A DNA stretch of 64,000 nt from Hyaloperonospora brassicae (lineage: Eukaryota > Oomycota > Peronosporomycetes > Peronosporales > Peronosporaceae). The translations under genes and the position numbers were made by a program. Every line of letters begins with the position of its first letter. Positions within the stretch are counted from its first letter, which is position 1. Below, piece after piece: positions 1 to 9,475 of this stretch. The notes beneath the pieces are model-generated. The model was not told where the DNA came from, made no database searches, and worked only from the letters and a program-made list of their open reading frames with translations. The DNA lies in NCBI GenBank assembly GCA_947650285.1, contig CANTFL010001462.1:186001-250000 (forward strand), in the 5' to 3' direction.

Positions 1-2386
1 GTTTGCACAATGAGTTGCTGCTTTTGGCACTTATTGTGTCTGATTTCCTGCCGCGTTCCATCGTCTACCTTCGATTCAGTCCGTCACCAGTGACCTCCGG
101 CAAAGGTCAGAGGAGCTACGAAGGAAGTCACGCGCTTTTTTTGATGCTATTGATACTTCGCATCGGTTGTTGTCTCTGTCGAGGACAATCACAATGCAGA
201 CAAAGGCCTCATTTGCTTGTTGGCAGTACGTACGAGCTCAAGGACCTGACTGGCTCTTTTGAATATCATTTGTGCGTTTATTCCTTGCTGTATGCTTGTT
301 GAGAGATTGCAAGTTGAGTCCCTCGGTTGAAGCAGATGCATGTAGCAGCAGCGCTGGGTTCGACGATAAGTGATCTCGAAAAATTGTGGGGTGGGGCCGC
401 AGCCATTCTGGCGCGCACATCGATTTGCCATGCCTCATGAACAGCTGATTGCCGATCTGGTTCTCACCTTCGGTCGGACTATGTCGCTACGCTGTGAACA
501 TGCACGGAATAAGCTCGAGACGCCACAAAGTGCTTGCAACGTCTGTAGTGGCTATCCGGAGACGCTCATTTTCGTCCAGAGTTGCAAAAAGCACCGAGAT
601 CTGCCGAGTCGGCGAGTGTAAATACTGATGTTGTAGACATTGGCATTTGAGCATTCCAAAGATGACGACATTGCAGTCGAATGACCTTGCCAAACAAGCC
701 AAGAGCACGAGTGATAGACGATGTCGAAGCATACGAACACAGTTGCACAGAAGCAAGTTAGCAAAGCTGGCATCACCCTTGGCAACAGAGCCTGAATCAT
801 CTGTAGGCGACAGTACTGGATCAAAGGAAGCAAAGAAACGATTTGCTCGTATTGCTACGACAACTGTCTGCAGCGTAGACGAACTAATAAAGTGTGGTGC
901 GCCTGCATTGGTGCCAGTAGTCAGCTGTGTGACGTGTTGGAAAGCCGACTCAGCACTCGCAAAGTTTGAGGTCTCTTGACTTCGGTAGTATCGACGTCAC
1001 CAAACCGTTTGTCTTCGTACCACACAACAGTGTCGTTTAGTGCCCGTTGCTGGTCGTTTGACTGACTCACGTTTGAACAGGAGAAGTTGCGACGACCATC
1101 ACGTTGTGCTCCGGCTGACCACTTTCCACAGGGGACACAGAATGAACAGCTGCGTGAGCTGAAAGTTGACGTGGCAACTCGACCGTCGAGTTCGATGTTG
1201 CGCTGGATCATGACTCACAGCAGTTCCACTCATATCTTAACAACGCTCTTCGCACCCAAACGGTTGCGCTTGGTCCATGCGACTGCAATCTCTGCATACC
1301 AGTGCTCGTTGGTGCCTCTCATCCAGCAGCAGTCTTCAATGGCATTGCGGTGCGGCCGAATGAGAAGCTCCATCTGTGCTGCGCATCACCGCAGATAACG
1401 GGTGTACAGCTTATGGCGGCCTTTTGTTCCCGCGCATGGCCCACAGCGTCATCAAATGTACACGGCATCGTTCGTACATCGCAACGTAGCCCGTACTATA
1501 AGGCGGCAAGATGCAAATGCGCCGCAGTATCTTGATCATCAGGCGTGGAACCCCGTCGAATGTCGCTTCCAAAGTCAAGCTTGTAGCTCACTGCACATCA
1601 GCCGCCTCTCCACGACCGGTTGCGACCTTGAAGCGATATTGTACTCATCGAATGGTCCATCTCAGCCTTTGACGTGGGCTAAGACTCATCGATGCAGCCA
1701 TTGACACGCTAAAGAGGATGAGAGTGCTCAACCGAAGCTGACCGAAGATGGGAGTCTGGAAGAGGTTAAACGTCATCAAGGGAGAACGAGACCGATGGTG
1801 AGGCACTTCGAATGTAGCGGCCGTCCAGGAACGTCCATTCGGACCGACAAAGCACAGTCAAACGTGCTGCGTGCTTCTGTCGATGCAACTTGTGGTTCAA
1901 GTAGGTTTCCTTCCTTTCCAACAAACTGTATCGTCAATGACGATCGTGTTCGATGCGCCTCTGTCTATGCCAAAAACGAGCCACGTTCAACAAACCGCCC
2001 GCCTACTAAGTCATATTGCTTCTTGTTCCGGTTATGACTGGTACCTCGAAACTTAGCGACCGTGAAGCGAGCTCGGTGGACGTCCGTTGACAATACACTC
2101 AGCAGAGATCATCTCGTGAGATATTGCACAAACGATGACGACAACTTTCATTTGCTTGACACAACGGCACGCGGCACATTGTTGTAGTGAGACATCGATG
2201 ACGTTGCTGGATTAGATCAGATCAATGTGAGTCTGGTCAATGTTGCGCCATAGCGGAAGACGGAGCTTACATGACATGGCGCTCGTACATGCGCAAAGCG
2301 GGGAGCATCAAACCATAACATATCGATAATTTATGAGCACGTCCGTCCAGAGACATCGTATGGTCCCGTCAGGTTCGTAAATCTAC
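1..2386. other. region without a recognisable gene
   Basis: Moderate-GC DNA with many short overlapping open frames (none above about 110 codons) on both strands. None shows a signal peptide, a retroelement motif or a domain I recognise, and no two adjacent frames join into a convincing product. It may be an old, scrambled element or intergenic DNA downstream of the minus-strand EGF-type gene. I see nothing else I can support. Confidence 0.5.
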
Positions 2387-3591
2387 CTACATGACAACAA
2401 TATTGCCCTTTGGTGTATCGGCCCCTGAGCTAGTCAAAGCTGCTGGTGTTCCGTTGCTTGCAGCAGACGCCCCAAAGCCACCAGCTTCTGCTTCTTGTTC
2501 CCGTTTCTTCTTTCGTGAAAACAAAGCGAACATGAGCGCCCCGACAATCGTACAGGCCGCTAGTATGCCGATAATGATAAACACCGCAGAACTTGTGCCA
2601 CCTGAATCCGTTTCGGACGCTGTCGATCCGCTGTTGGCCGAATGTGGTGTCGCCTTCTCGCCAGTGTCTTCAGCCGATACAGCAGTCCGCGGCAACAAAG
2701 GATCCTTTTGTGAGCCGGTTGCAGACGACGAATGACTGGATGATTCGCCACTCATCGAACCTGATGTCAAGTTTGCCATACTGCCAGCGCTGGAGGTACT
2801 CGCAGACGTGCTGGCAGAGGAGCTCATCGACGAGCTCGAATCCTTCAAAAAAGAGTCAGACGCGCTGGCAGAATTGCTAGAATCCCTGGAAAAAGAGTCA
2901 GACGTGCTGATAGAGCCGCTAGAATCCCTGGAAAAAGAGTCAGACGTGCTGATGGAGCTGCCAGATCCCTTGGAAAAAGAACCCGACGTGCTGCTAGCGC
3001 CGCTAGAATCCCGGGAAATCGAGCCTGACGTCGCGCTCGAGCCTTCACTCCATCCAGACTCGCACTTGTCGCCGCTATAGCCGTCTAGACACGTGCAGCC
3101 AAAATGCGGCGTCGCATCCGAAGTCATTGACAGCAAACTGCACGATCCGTGTCCACTGCACTGCTCTCCATTCACCTTGCAACCGGCTGCCAGCAATCAA
3201 CACACACACACAAACGTCGTCAGTCTATCGTTGCAATGCTCCCTCTCCCTCTCTCTCTCTCTCGAACGGCTATCTCACCACTGCATACAGAGCCCCCAAA
3301 GTACTCGTCGCATCGATCAATGGACAAGCACTTGTAAATGCCCTCATGCAACAGGCAGGCCAATTGCCCACTCTCAGCGTTGCCAGGACAGTTTCCAGAC
3401 GTCGAACCGCCGCACACGGCGCCTGCCACGCACGACTGGACAGGTGTCGCCGAGTCGCCCGCCACGCACGTCTCGCCATCGCTGCAGTCCTGATTGGTCA
3501 CGCAGTCAATCGCCGCCGAGTTCGTGGCCGTCGCTGCCGACTGCAGGGTCAACAGAAGCAGCAGCCCCAAGACTCGCATGCTCAAGTGCAT
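2387..3591 (-). CDS. secreted/membrane EGF-like protein, paralogue 1 (two exons, 370 aa)
   Basis: Predicted type I membrane protein of unknown function. Exon 1 (3591-3279) and exon 2 (3186-2387) join in frame to give 370 residues. In order: signal peptide (about 1-22, hydrophobic run LGLLLLLTLQ), Cys-rich module containing GETCVAGDS (about 28-104), EGF-like module (about 106-145, CKVNGEQCSGHGSC then CTCLDGYSGDKCE), a Ser-rich stalk with five 14-residue repeats, a membrane helix (about 305-326) followed by RKKKRE, and a tail ending NIVVM. The ATG at 3591 was chosen because it places the hydrophobic core just after the start. ATGs at 3579 and 3627 are alternatives; the longer open frame upstream begins only with GTG. 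The Ser-rich stalk suggests an O-glycosylated mucin-like spacer at the cell surface (inference). It is a tandem paralogue of the gene at 4359-5486. The reading frame looks intact. Confidence 0.85.
2838..3047 (-). repeat. coding 42-bp minisatellite, five units
   Basis: Five head-to-tail 42-bp units start at 2838, 2880, 2922, 2964 and 3006 (plus-strand unit begins GAATCCCTGGAAAAAGAG). They encode the 14-residue Ser-rich repeats (such as STSDSFSRDSSGS) of the stalk. The unit length is a multiple of three, so copy-number change would alter stalk length without shifting the frame. The two central units are the most alike, and the outer ones have drifted. Confidence 0.9.
3187..3278 (-). other. intron of EGF-like paralogue 1
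   Basis: A 92-nt intron read on the minus strand, with donor GTGAGA and acceptor TGGCAG. Splicing after the first base of a codon joins Cys-Ser of the first Cys module to Ala-Gly-Cys of the EGF-like module, the same phase and place as in the paralogue. It contains the CT-rich and CA-rich simple repeats seen on the plus strand at about 3201-3212 and 3239-3263. Confidence 0.85.
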
Positions 3592-4358
3592 GTGCGAGTC
3601 GTCACGTGTCAGTTTGATACTCCACATGGAATTTGTATGCCACGTGCGCTTTTCCAAACTGCGCGTCGACTTCACCGGGTCGTCGGGACAAGGCCGATCG
3701 ATATAAACGGACGAGCAGCTGCTCGCGACAACAGAGCAGGCGCGCAGAACAGCGACGAGCCGCAGCAGCTGGAATTCCGAAAGCGCCCGTGCTGCATGTC
3801 TCCCGGTAAACTCAATACAACGAGTAGTCAGTTGCTCAACTTTTTTCGCACATCGGGTTGGAAGGCGCGCTGAACTCTGCGCTACTCACATCACATCGTT
3901 CATCGCGCGCCGTCGCACCAGAATGTTTTCATTTTGTTTTCCACCGTCTGCGCTCGTGGTGCGGTATAACTGCCAGGACGAGTCGACGGACCGTTTCTTG
4001 ATAAAGACGTACCCGAAGGTCGGACACGTCGAAACGAACCGCTCGCTCGGTTCGTCCTCGTTGGACTATGGAGTGCGCTCAAAAGGACGAGTTAGGACGG
4101 CTGGCTCTATATGCGCACAGCAAAATAGCTGCTGGTATTTTTCTCAGTCCATCAAAACAGCTTGTGCGTCGGTAGGTGGGTTTGTGGGTTTGTGGGTGGG
4201 TGAGAGTGGAGACGTCAATCAGTTCGAGGCAAAGCATCACTCCGATTGACTTTTGCGACGACCGTTGACTCAATGGTGTCACGTCTCGCTCGATCCCTCG
4301 TGACAAAAGCTCTCGTCGTTTCTAACGTGTTTCTATCGCATCGTCACCACATCATAAT
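3592..4358. other. intergenic region between the two EGF-like paralogues
   Basis: About 770 bp between the stop of the upstream paralogue (4359) and the start of the downstream one. It should hold the 3' end of one and the promoter of the other, both on the minus strand. No long convincing ORF and no clear core-promoter motif was found. A G-rich tract (4178-4200) is listed separately. Confidence 0.6.
4178..4200 (+). other. potential G-quadruplex motif
   Basis: Four GGG runs (4178-4180, 4186-4188, 4194-4196, 4198-4200) are separated by loops of 5, 5 and 1 bases, fitting the standard G3N1-7 pattern. It lies between two co-oriented genes, about 160 bp past the stop of the upstream one, on the strand opposite to their mRNA. 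Confidence 0.5.
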
Positions 4359-5486
4359 TTACACTAAAACGATGCGTGATCTGGACGTCAGGTCCACGCG
4401 CCGTTCGGCTTCCGGCAGACTTGTCGAACTGGCTCTCTCGAACGCATACGCGTCCTCCTCCTCGTGTTCTTGTCGCTTCTTCTTGCACAAGTGCACGGCC
4501 AGTATTACTGCGCCGAGCACAAACACGATGGCCATCACGAGCACGAGGATGAGCACGCCCGAATGAATGCCACTACCGTGAGCGCCGACACGTGGCTCAC
4601 TGCTGGGAGCTGCCGGAGGGCTCATATTCGAGGAAACGTCATTGGAGTCGGACAAGCCCGTCGACTCGTCCATGTCCTGGTCAACCGTGGACAGTGGTGA
4701 ATCGTTCGAGGTTTCACTGGACGAAGTGTCAGCTAAATCGCCGACTGGACGGGATGACGTCTTCATCGATCCACGAGTCGAGGGGTCTGTAGGAAACTTA
4801 TCGGCTCGATCGGTGACGTCGTCGCTTATGAAGTTCGTTCGCGCATCTGAATGGTAGTTGTCATCACCCATCAATCTCTTATCGGCGATGGCGGTGAATG
4901 ACAGATCTTTCGTCCGCGCCGTACTCGTCGAGACAATCTCGCACTTGTCCCCACTGTAGCCGTCCCCGCATGTGCAGCTGAATCTGGGCGTGCCGTCCGG
5001 GTTCGACGATACCATAGCACACGGGCCCTGTCCATTGCATTGCATTCCGTTCACGTTGCACCCATCTGGATCAGAGAGATGCATCAGTGAGACTCGTGTG
5101 TGCTTCCATTAAACAAATAGGGTCTCAAACAACAACTTACTACTGCACGCAGTGCCTCCATAGTACTTGTCACACCGTGCGAGCGACACGCACTTGTACA
5201 CGCCCTTGTTCCCGTCCAACATCGCGCAGCCTTCTTTGCAGTCGTCGACCGGTCGCCAGAGACACGCAAGTTTGCCACTCGCATCCGACGGACAATTGCC
5301 CGCCGAGGAGCCGCCACACACTGTCGACGGTACACATGCTTGGACGACTGAGTCCGAATCGCCGGCAACGCACGTTTCGCCCCATGCGCAGTCTGCTGTG
5401 GTAGTGCACGTGACGGCACTTCGCAAGGCCTGCACGAGGCGTAGGGACCCGAGCGAACAAAACACGAGATGCCGCATACTGCCCAT
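4359..5486 (-). CDS. secreted/membrane EGF-like protein, paralogue 2 (two exons, 350 aa)
   Basis: Same architecture as its downstream neighbour. Exon 1 (5486-5141) and exon 2 (5065-4359) join to 350 residues. A signal peptide (about 1-23, core HLVFCSLGSLRLVQAL) is followed by a Cys-rich module with GETCVAGDSDS, then an EGF-like module at about 117-155 (CNVNGMQCNGQGPC ... CGDGYSGDKCE). Next come an Asp/Ser/Thr-rich stalk without the minisatellite, a membrane helix at about 285-308 (VLILVLVMAIVFVLGAVIL), a KKKR stop-transfer stretch and a tail ending RIVLV. Compared with paralogue 1 the first module has an insertion around KACLWRPVDDCKEGC-type sequence (additional Cys). The helix-plus-tail segment is 66 residues in both. 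The start is the first ATG (5486); a second ATG at 5477 also leaves a good signal peptide. Function unknown; adhesion or surface signalling is only a guess from the EGF-like fold. Confidence 0.85.
5066..5140 (-). other. intron of EGF-like paralogue 2
   Basis: A 75-nt minus-strand intron, with donor GTAAGT and acceptor GATCCAG. Splicing gives Cys-Ser-Asn-Gly-Cys, matching the Cys-Ser-Ala-Gly-Cys junction of the paralogue in phase and position. The intron therefore predates the duplication. Confidence 0.88.
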
Positions 5487-6846
5487 AAGGCCTTTGTGAG
5501 GTGGGAAATCGACAGTGAGCTGCTGCTACTCGACGATGCGCTCGTAGCGTGGTTGTCAATGCGCTGAGACACCTTAATGAGGAAAGGCCACGACTACCGT
5601 GGGCGCTGGGCAGGAAAAAAAGACACGTCTATGGCTTAATTTAGCTGATACGCTCGCTTGATACAGTACATAAGTGAGCGGAGCAGAATGTGGTGGCACA
5701 GCCTTTGCCGCAAACACAAGCTCCGCCAAATCCTGCATCAGCTCGCATTATCGCAGGTTCCGTCTGTATCTGACGCAATGAGCAGACTGAATCTCGGAAT
5801 GCGCCCACGGCGAATATCGAGCGTAGTATCTGTGTCACCGTTAACTCTCAAGCCAAACATGTCAGCCATTCGAATCAGCAAGAGGCCAAATCCGAGCGCC
5901 TAAATAAGCAGCTGATTGAAGCATTGTCGTCACGCTCGGCTCGACCTTGACTTGACAGACAAAGACAGGCCCAGCAGCTACAGTCCCTAGTTCAGGCAAA
6001 ATCAAAGTGCATCCGACGCGTGGACTTATATCGGTGCGTCGTGCTCCATCGAAACGAAATGATAATGACGTTCTTGACGACCCCACGTTAACCCGCCTAC
6101 GTGCTTTCGTTGTGTAGAGACACATCATGGGGCGACTTGTCCGAGATTCTCCCCCATTGGTCTTCTTGCGTTTCTAATGTGGTGGACATAATTGCGAAAA
6201 GAATCGCGAAGATATTATCGTGTGTGCATCATCAGGCGTAGACCAAGCTTCTCGGTGGCTACTTTCTGTGTGTGCATGCATATGCATGTATGCATGTATG
6301 TGTGTGCCGTGTAGACTCGTCGTACGGCACTTATGAGGTACCTGAAAAAGCGAAAAATGTAGAAGTTGACGGCTGCCCTCTCTGCTCGGTGGCATAGGGA
6401 GCCCCCAAAGTGTCCCTTCCTTACCATCTAGCTCCATGTCGCCAGTCGCACTCTGCTGTTGTCGTCGCACAGGCGAGACCAGCCGTCATCTCTCTTTCTT
6501 GAAACATCTCTTCAACGCATCAGCAACGCCAACGCGTTGACAGTCCCGACAGCCCTATGGTAAGTGCTTCTCTCAACGCCCATCCCCCACCAATAACCTC
6601 AACCAACCTCAACCTTCCTAAGTGGGTACGAGATCAATGAGAAATTCGATTGTAGTCCTCTCGACTGCATTGCTGATAGTATGAGGAAAGCTCCAGATCT
6701 TGCTCTTTTATCTTGTGTTCTCAGACACGTTGATGTAGAACGCAAGCGCTGCAATCGACACGTTGAAGGGGCCTGAAGTGATGGGGTATAAGACAGTTGC
6801 TATTTGGCGGCAAAAGAAACGGCGAGAACATGATTCGTCGATGTTA
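5487..6846. other. intergenic region upstream of EGF-like paralogue 2
   Basis: About 1.36 kb with no convincing gene. Short open frames on both strands lack recognisable features. An imperfect TG/ATGC microsatellite occupies about 6267-6307. The left end should carry the promoter of paralogue 2, and the right end the terminator region of the effector gene. Confidence 0.5.
6267..6307. repeat. TG/ATGC microsatellite
   Basis: Imperfect alternating purine-pyrimidine tract of TG, GCATGCATATGCATG and GTATG steps. It lies in intergenic DNA, about 540 bp downstream of the effector gene stop. Confidence 0.8.
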
Positions 6847-7308
6847 TTATTTAGCTGGGTAAAACGACTTTACAATCATTGGTACCGCAGCGATCAATGT
6901 CAAGAGCGTTGCCGCTACGATGAGCTCCTTTTTGATAGCAGGGTTTTCAGCAAAGAATTGAGAGAGGCTCTTCTTGGTAGCGGTCGGAATGGCCTGGACC
7001 GTTGCCGCATTCTTTTCGAGACCGCGAGTTCCCTGGATCAGCGATTCCACTTGCTTCGCACTTGCACTTTTCTGAAAGAATGTCTTCACCTTATTGAGGC
7101 CAGCCATGGACACCCGTTCTTCATCCGCGGTGAGAATCTTGGTGTGCTGATTGCTAAGGGTGACGTTGTTATCCCTGAGATACTGATGGGTCTTATGTTC
7201 TTTCGGAACGGTCTCTGGCACGTCCTTGGCGTCCGCAACATATTTCGCCAGTGTCATCTGGACGACCACGGCGAGTAGCAGGACGAGAATACGACGCATT
7301 GAACACAT
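6847..7308 (-). CDS. candidate QxLR-EER host-translocated effector with C-terminal membrane helix (153 aa)
   Basis: Intact single-exon gene. Residues 4-21 form a strong signal peptide (RRILVLLLAVVVQMTLA). It is followed by QYLR at 42-45, the QxLR variant of the RxLR host-targeting motif known from downy mildews, and by an acidic EER at 63-65 (TADEERV). Spacing from cleavage site to QxLR to EER is that of RxLR-class effectors. The C-terminal domain (66-128) is Lys-rich and predicted helical (NKVKTFFQKSASAKQVESLIQ). It ends in a hydrophobic helix at about 129-146 (LIVAATLLTLIAAVPMIV) and a seven-residue tail, like a tail anchor. The first ATG (7308) is used; the second at 7299 gives 150 residues and an equally good signal peptide. 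Known: such proteins are secreted and act inside plant cells. Inference: this one would act at a host membrane. It sits about 540 bp from a solo LTR. Host target unknown. Confidence 0.82.
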   Translation of the reverse strand: MCSMRRILVLLLAVVVQMTLAKYVADAKDVPETVPKEHKTHQYLRDNNVTLSNQHTKILTADEERVSMAGLNKVKTFFQKSASAKQVESLIQGTRGLEKNAATVQAIPTATKKSLSQFFAENPAIKKELIVAATLLTLIAAVPMIVKSFYPAK

Positions 7309-7845
7309 GGGACGGTGATGACGCGGCGCGCGTGCCCTGGTGTAGAGATAAAGGTAAATTGCTGGAGAGCGTCACTCGCAAGAAGATCTTCCAGGCCGAC
7401 GCATTCACTGGTGGGACGGCAAAATTGTTCTGGTCCTATCACAATTCTGTCTGCCTGCTGCGTTTGTGGCCTATTACGCTCCTAGACCAAAAACCTCATA
7501 CGGCGATAGGTAGATGAGGTGGAAGATCTGATGCACGTCATACATAGAGTAGCCAATGAGCAGTCAGTTCAGGCTCGCGTCTGCAGCACCCGCCGTCACA
7601 CAAGCAGCATGTACGGTTCGAGCAAGATCAACATAACCCATTTAGCGACATGTCTTGGTTCGTGTCAGCCACCCTTTATCAATCGCTATGTTGCGCAAGC
7701 GAAGCTTCAAACCAATTTGCTTTCGCAATACGAGGAAAAGTGCCAAGTGATCCTCCTCGGGTATTCCCCGAAGGGGTGTGCATGTAGTTACTGACGTTAC
7801 GGTAATGCAACGCACATATACTGTCGGATGGCCGTGTAGATGAGC
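7309..7845. other. upstream region of the effector gene
   Basis: About 540 bp between the effector start and the solo LTR. It should contain the effector promoter on the minus strand. A degenerate initiator-like GCTCATTGG is readable on that strand at about 7561-7553, weaker than the one upstream of the glycosyltransferase. An 87-codon plus-strand frame (from ATG at 7531) has no recognisable features. Confidence 0.4.
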
Positions 7846-7850
7846 TACGA

Positions 7851-8293
7851 TGTAACGGGGTGAGCCCCTTTACATAAAAAATGATATTTTCGTATCAATT
7901 TTGAGCATTATCTATTCAGATAATGTTCAATTAACATTACTCATAAGGAGTAAAGTTGAAGGACTATTACCCTCAAGGGTAATATTTCTTTGATGGGTTG
8001 CTCCACCTGATGGTTGATGTTCACGGTACATCAATCCAATTGACCACAAATCGTTGCTGGACGCGCAATCGGTGGCGAGCAAGAAACCCACATAGGAGAT
8101 TGTAGTTTAATTTAGTTAGCTCAAGACAAAAGATGGTTTCTTAAAACATACCTACATTAAATACAGTTCTACCTTTCCCTTAGACTAAGCTTTCGAGTTC
8201 TGCCTACTTCGCTGCGCACCCTCACGCCACGTGTACGTGACGTCGGGTGCACACAGCCTTGTGTTGAATTGACACAAGGCGTGCCCCGTCACA
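7851..8293 (+). mobile_element. solo LTR of the Gypsy family seen at 9.0-16.6 kb
   Basis: A 443-bp LTR beginning TGTAACGGGGTGAG and ending GTGCCCCGTCACA. It is flanked by a perfect 5-bp target-site duplication TACGA (7846-7850 and 8294-8298). Both termini, the internal order and the terminal hairpin match the 5' LTR at 9042-9431. With no internal region, the simplest history is insertion of a whole element followed by LTR-LTR recombination. The intact duplication shows that both outer boundaries are original. Confidence 0.9.
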
Positions 8294-8298
8294 TACGA

Positions 8299-9036
8299 CG
8301 TACGACGAATGGGAGTGACCAGGACGACAAAAAGCTTGAAGAAGCATCGACTGTCATTTGATCCTCTATAAAATACTCTGCTGCCACAATGACATGCTGC
8401 TTTTGCATTCATGAATTTAGCAAAAACTATCGTGAAACTTTATTGATCGATTACAAACACACCCGTTTTTCTCTATGTGCAATAGCTCGAAGGCGTATGG
8501 TTGAAAGGGGCAACTAGTGTCAACGATTCGCGCAGATCTCTAGCTGGTCTTGATCCCGGTTAATCAACAATGATAGGCTCATTCGTTACGTAAGACATAA
8601 GACTAGACAGATTCTCCCTTCAATTGACCTCGTCTGTCGGATCGTCAGCGCGCAAAAATCCTGGTACCATTACGGTGTCAATGGAACTCCGTGCTTACCT
8701 ACAAGAACGAAGTGTACAAGCGTAAAAGTGTTGTGACACTTGTGTAGACGGCTTCTCACGACGTCGAAGGTTTCGTCAAGAGCAAAGTGTGCCTAGTTGC
8801 TAAATACTCTGCGGCATGCACGACTATTTCAGCCGTTGATAATAAGTGTGCTACGCTAACGAACGTCTATACACATCAATTTCTTGTCGGTGGTCACCAA
8901 CTTGGTTGAAGGAGGTATATGTGACCAGGGTGAGTCTACATCGTATACCGGGATCCTAATCACCGTGCATAAATACACGGACACACTTTGTATAGCTCAC
9001 CATTCAGGTGAAAGGGTCGGCTAGCACTTTACTGGA
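8299..9036. other. spacer between solo LTR and full-length element
   Basis: About 740 bp with no ORF of note and no element feature I recognise. It separates two insertions of the same LTR family. Confidence 0.5.
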
Positions 9037-9041
9037 TACCG

Positions 9042-9431
9042 TGTAACGGGGCAGCCCGTTGCATGGAAATTGTCACTTTAAAGAAAGTGACAACAAAGAA
9101 TTTAAGTGAATATTCTTTGAACATTATCACCGATAATGGTAATATTGGTGAAGCGACCAAAGAGTCTGCTCATTGGTTGATAGCTTGATGATATCAACCC
9201 GCCAATCGCCGCCTGACGCGCGCAATGAGTGGTGACGAGACGTCACCATACACTCAGTTATATTAACATAATTAAGTCAGGTTAAACAGAGAGGCAGTGT
9301 TTAAAGACTTAGTTATATTAATACAACGGTTTTACGTTTCCCTTACCTACGCTTCCTCGTTTGCCTCGTGTACGTCTGTCGGGGCACCCAAACCCTTGCG
9401 TTAAGTTCACGCAAGGGTGTGCCCCGTTACA
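9042..9431 (+). repeat. 5' LTR
   Basis: 390 bp with 11-bp perfect inverted termini (TGTAACGGGGC ... GCCCCGTTACA). Near the right end, arms 9393-9401 and 9409-9417 form a 9-bp stem with a 7-base loop, enclosed by a second 7-bp stem (9381-9387 with 9419-9425). The LTR should supply the promoter and the polyadenylation signal. Confidence 0.92.
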
Positions 9432-9433
9432 CC

Positions 9434-9441
9434 TGGTAGCA
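9434..9441 (+). other. candidate tRNA primer-binding site
   Basis: TGGTAGCA starts two bases after the 5' LTR. It is complementary to a tRNA 3' end reading TGCTACCA, as in eukaryotic initiator tRNA-Met. The match stops after about 8 bases, so the primer assignment is tentative. Confidence 0.55.
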
Positions 9442-9475
9442 CTTTGTAGTCCTTTCAAGGACCACAGCATCCAAC

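Noticed and set aside
3127..3873. 248-codon plus-strand open frame opposite EGF-like paralogue 1
   Set aside because: It covers the minus-strand exon and its intron, has no start context or domain, and is explained as a mirror frame of a Cys/Ser-rich gene.
6763..7278. 171-codon plus-strand open frame opposite the effector
   Set aside because: The minus-strand frame has signal peptide, QxLR and EER. The plus-strand product has no recognisable features.
7519..7794. Plus-strand frame of about 90 codons between effector and solo LTR
   Set aside because: It starts with GTG (ATG at 7531), has no domain, and lies in the likely effector promoter region.
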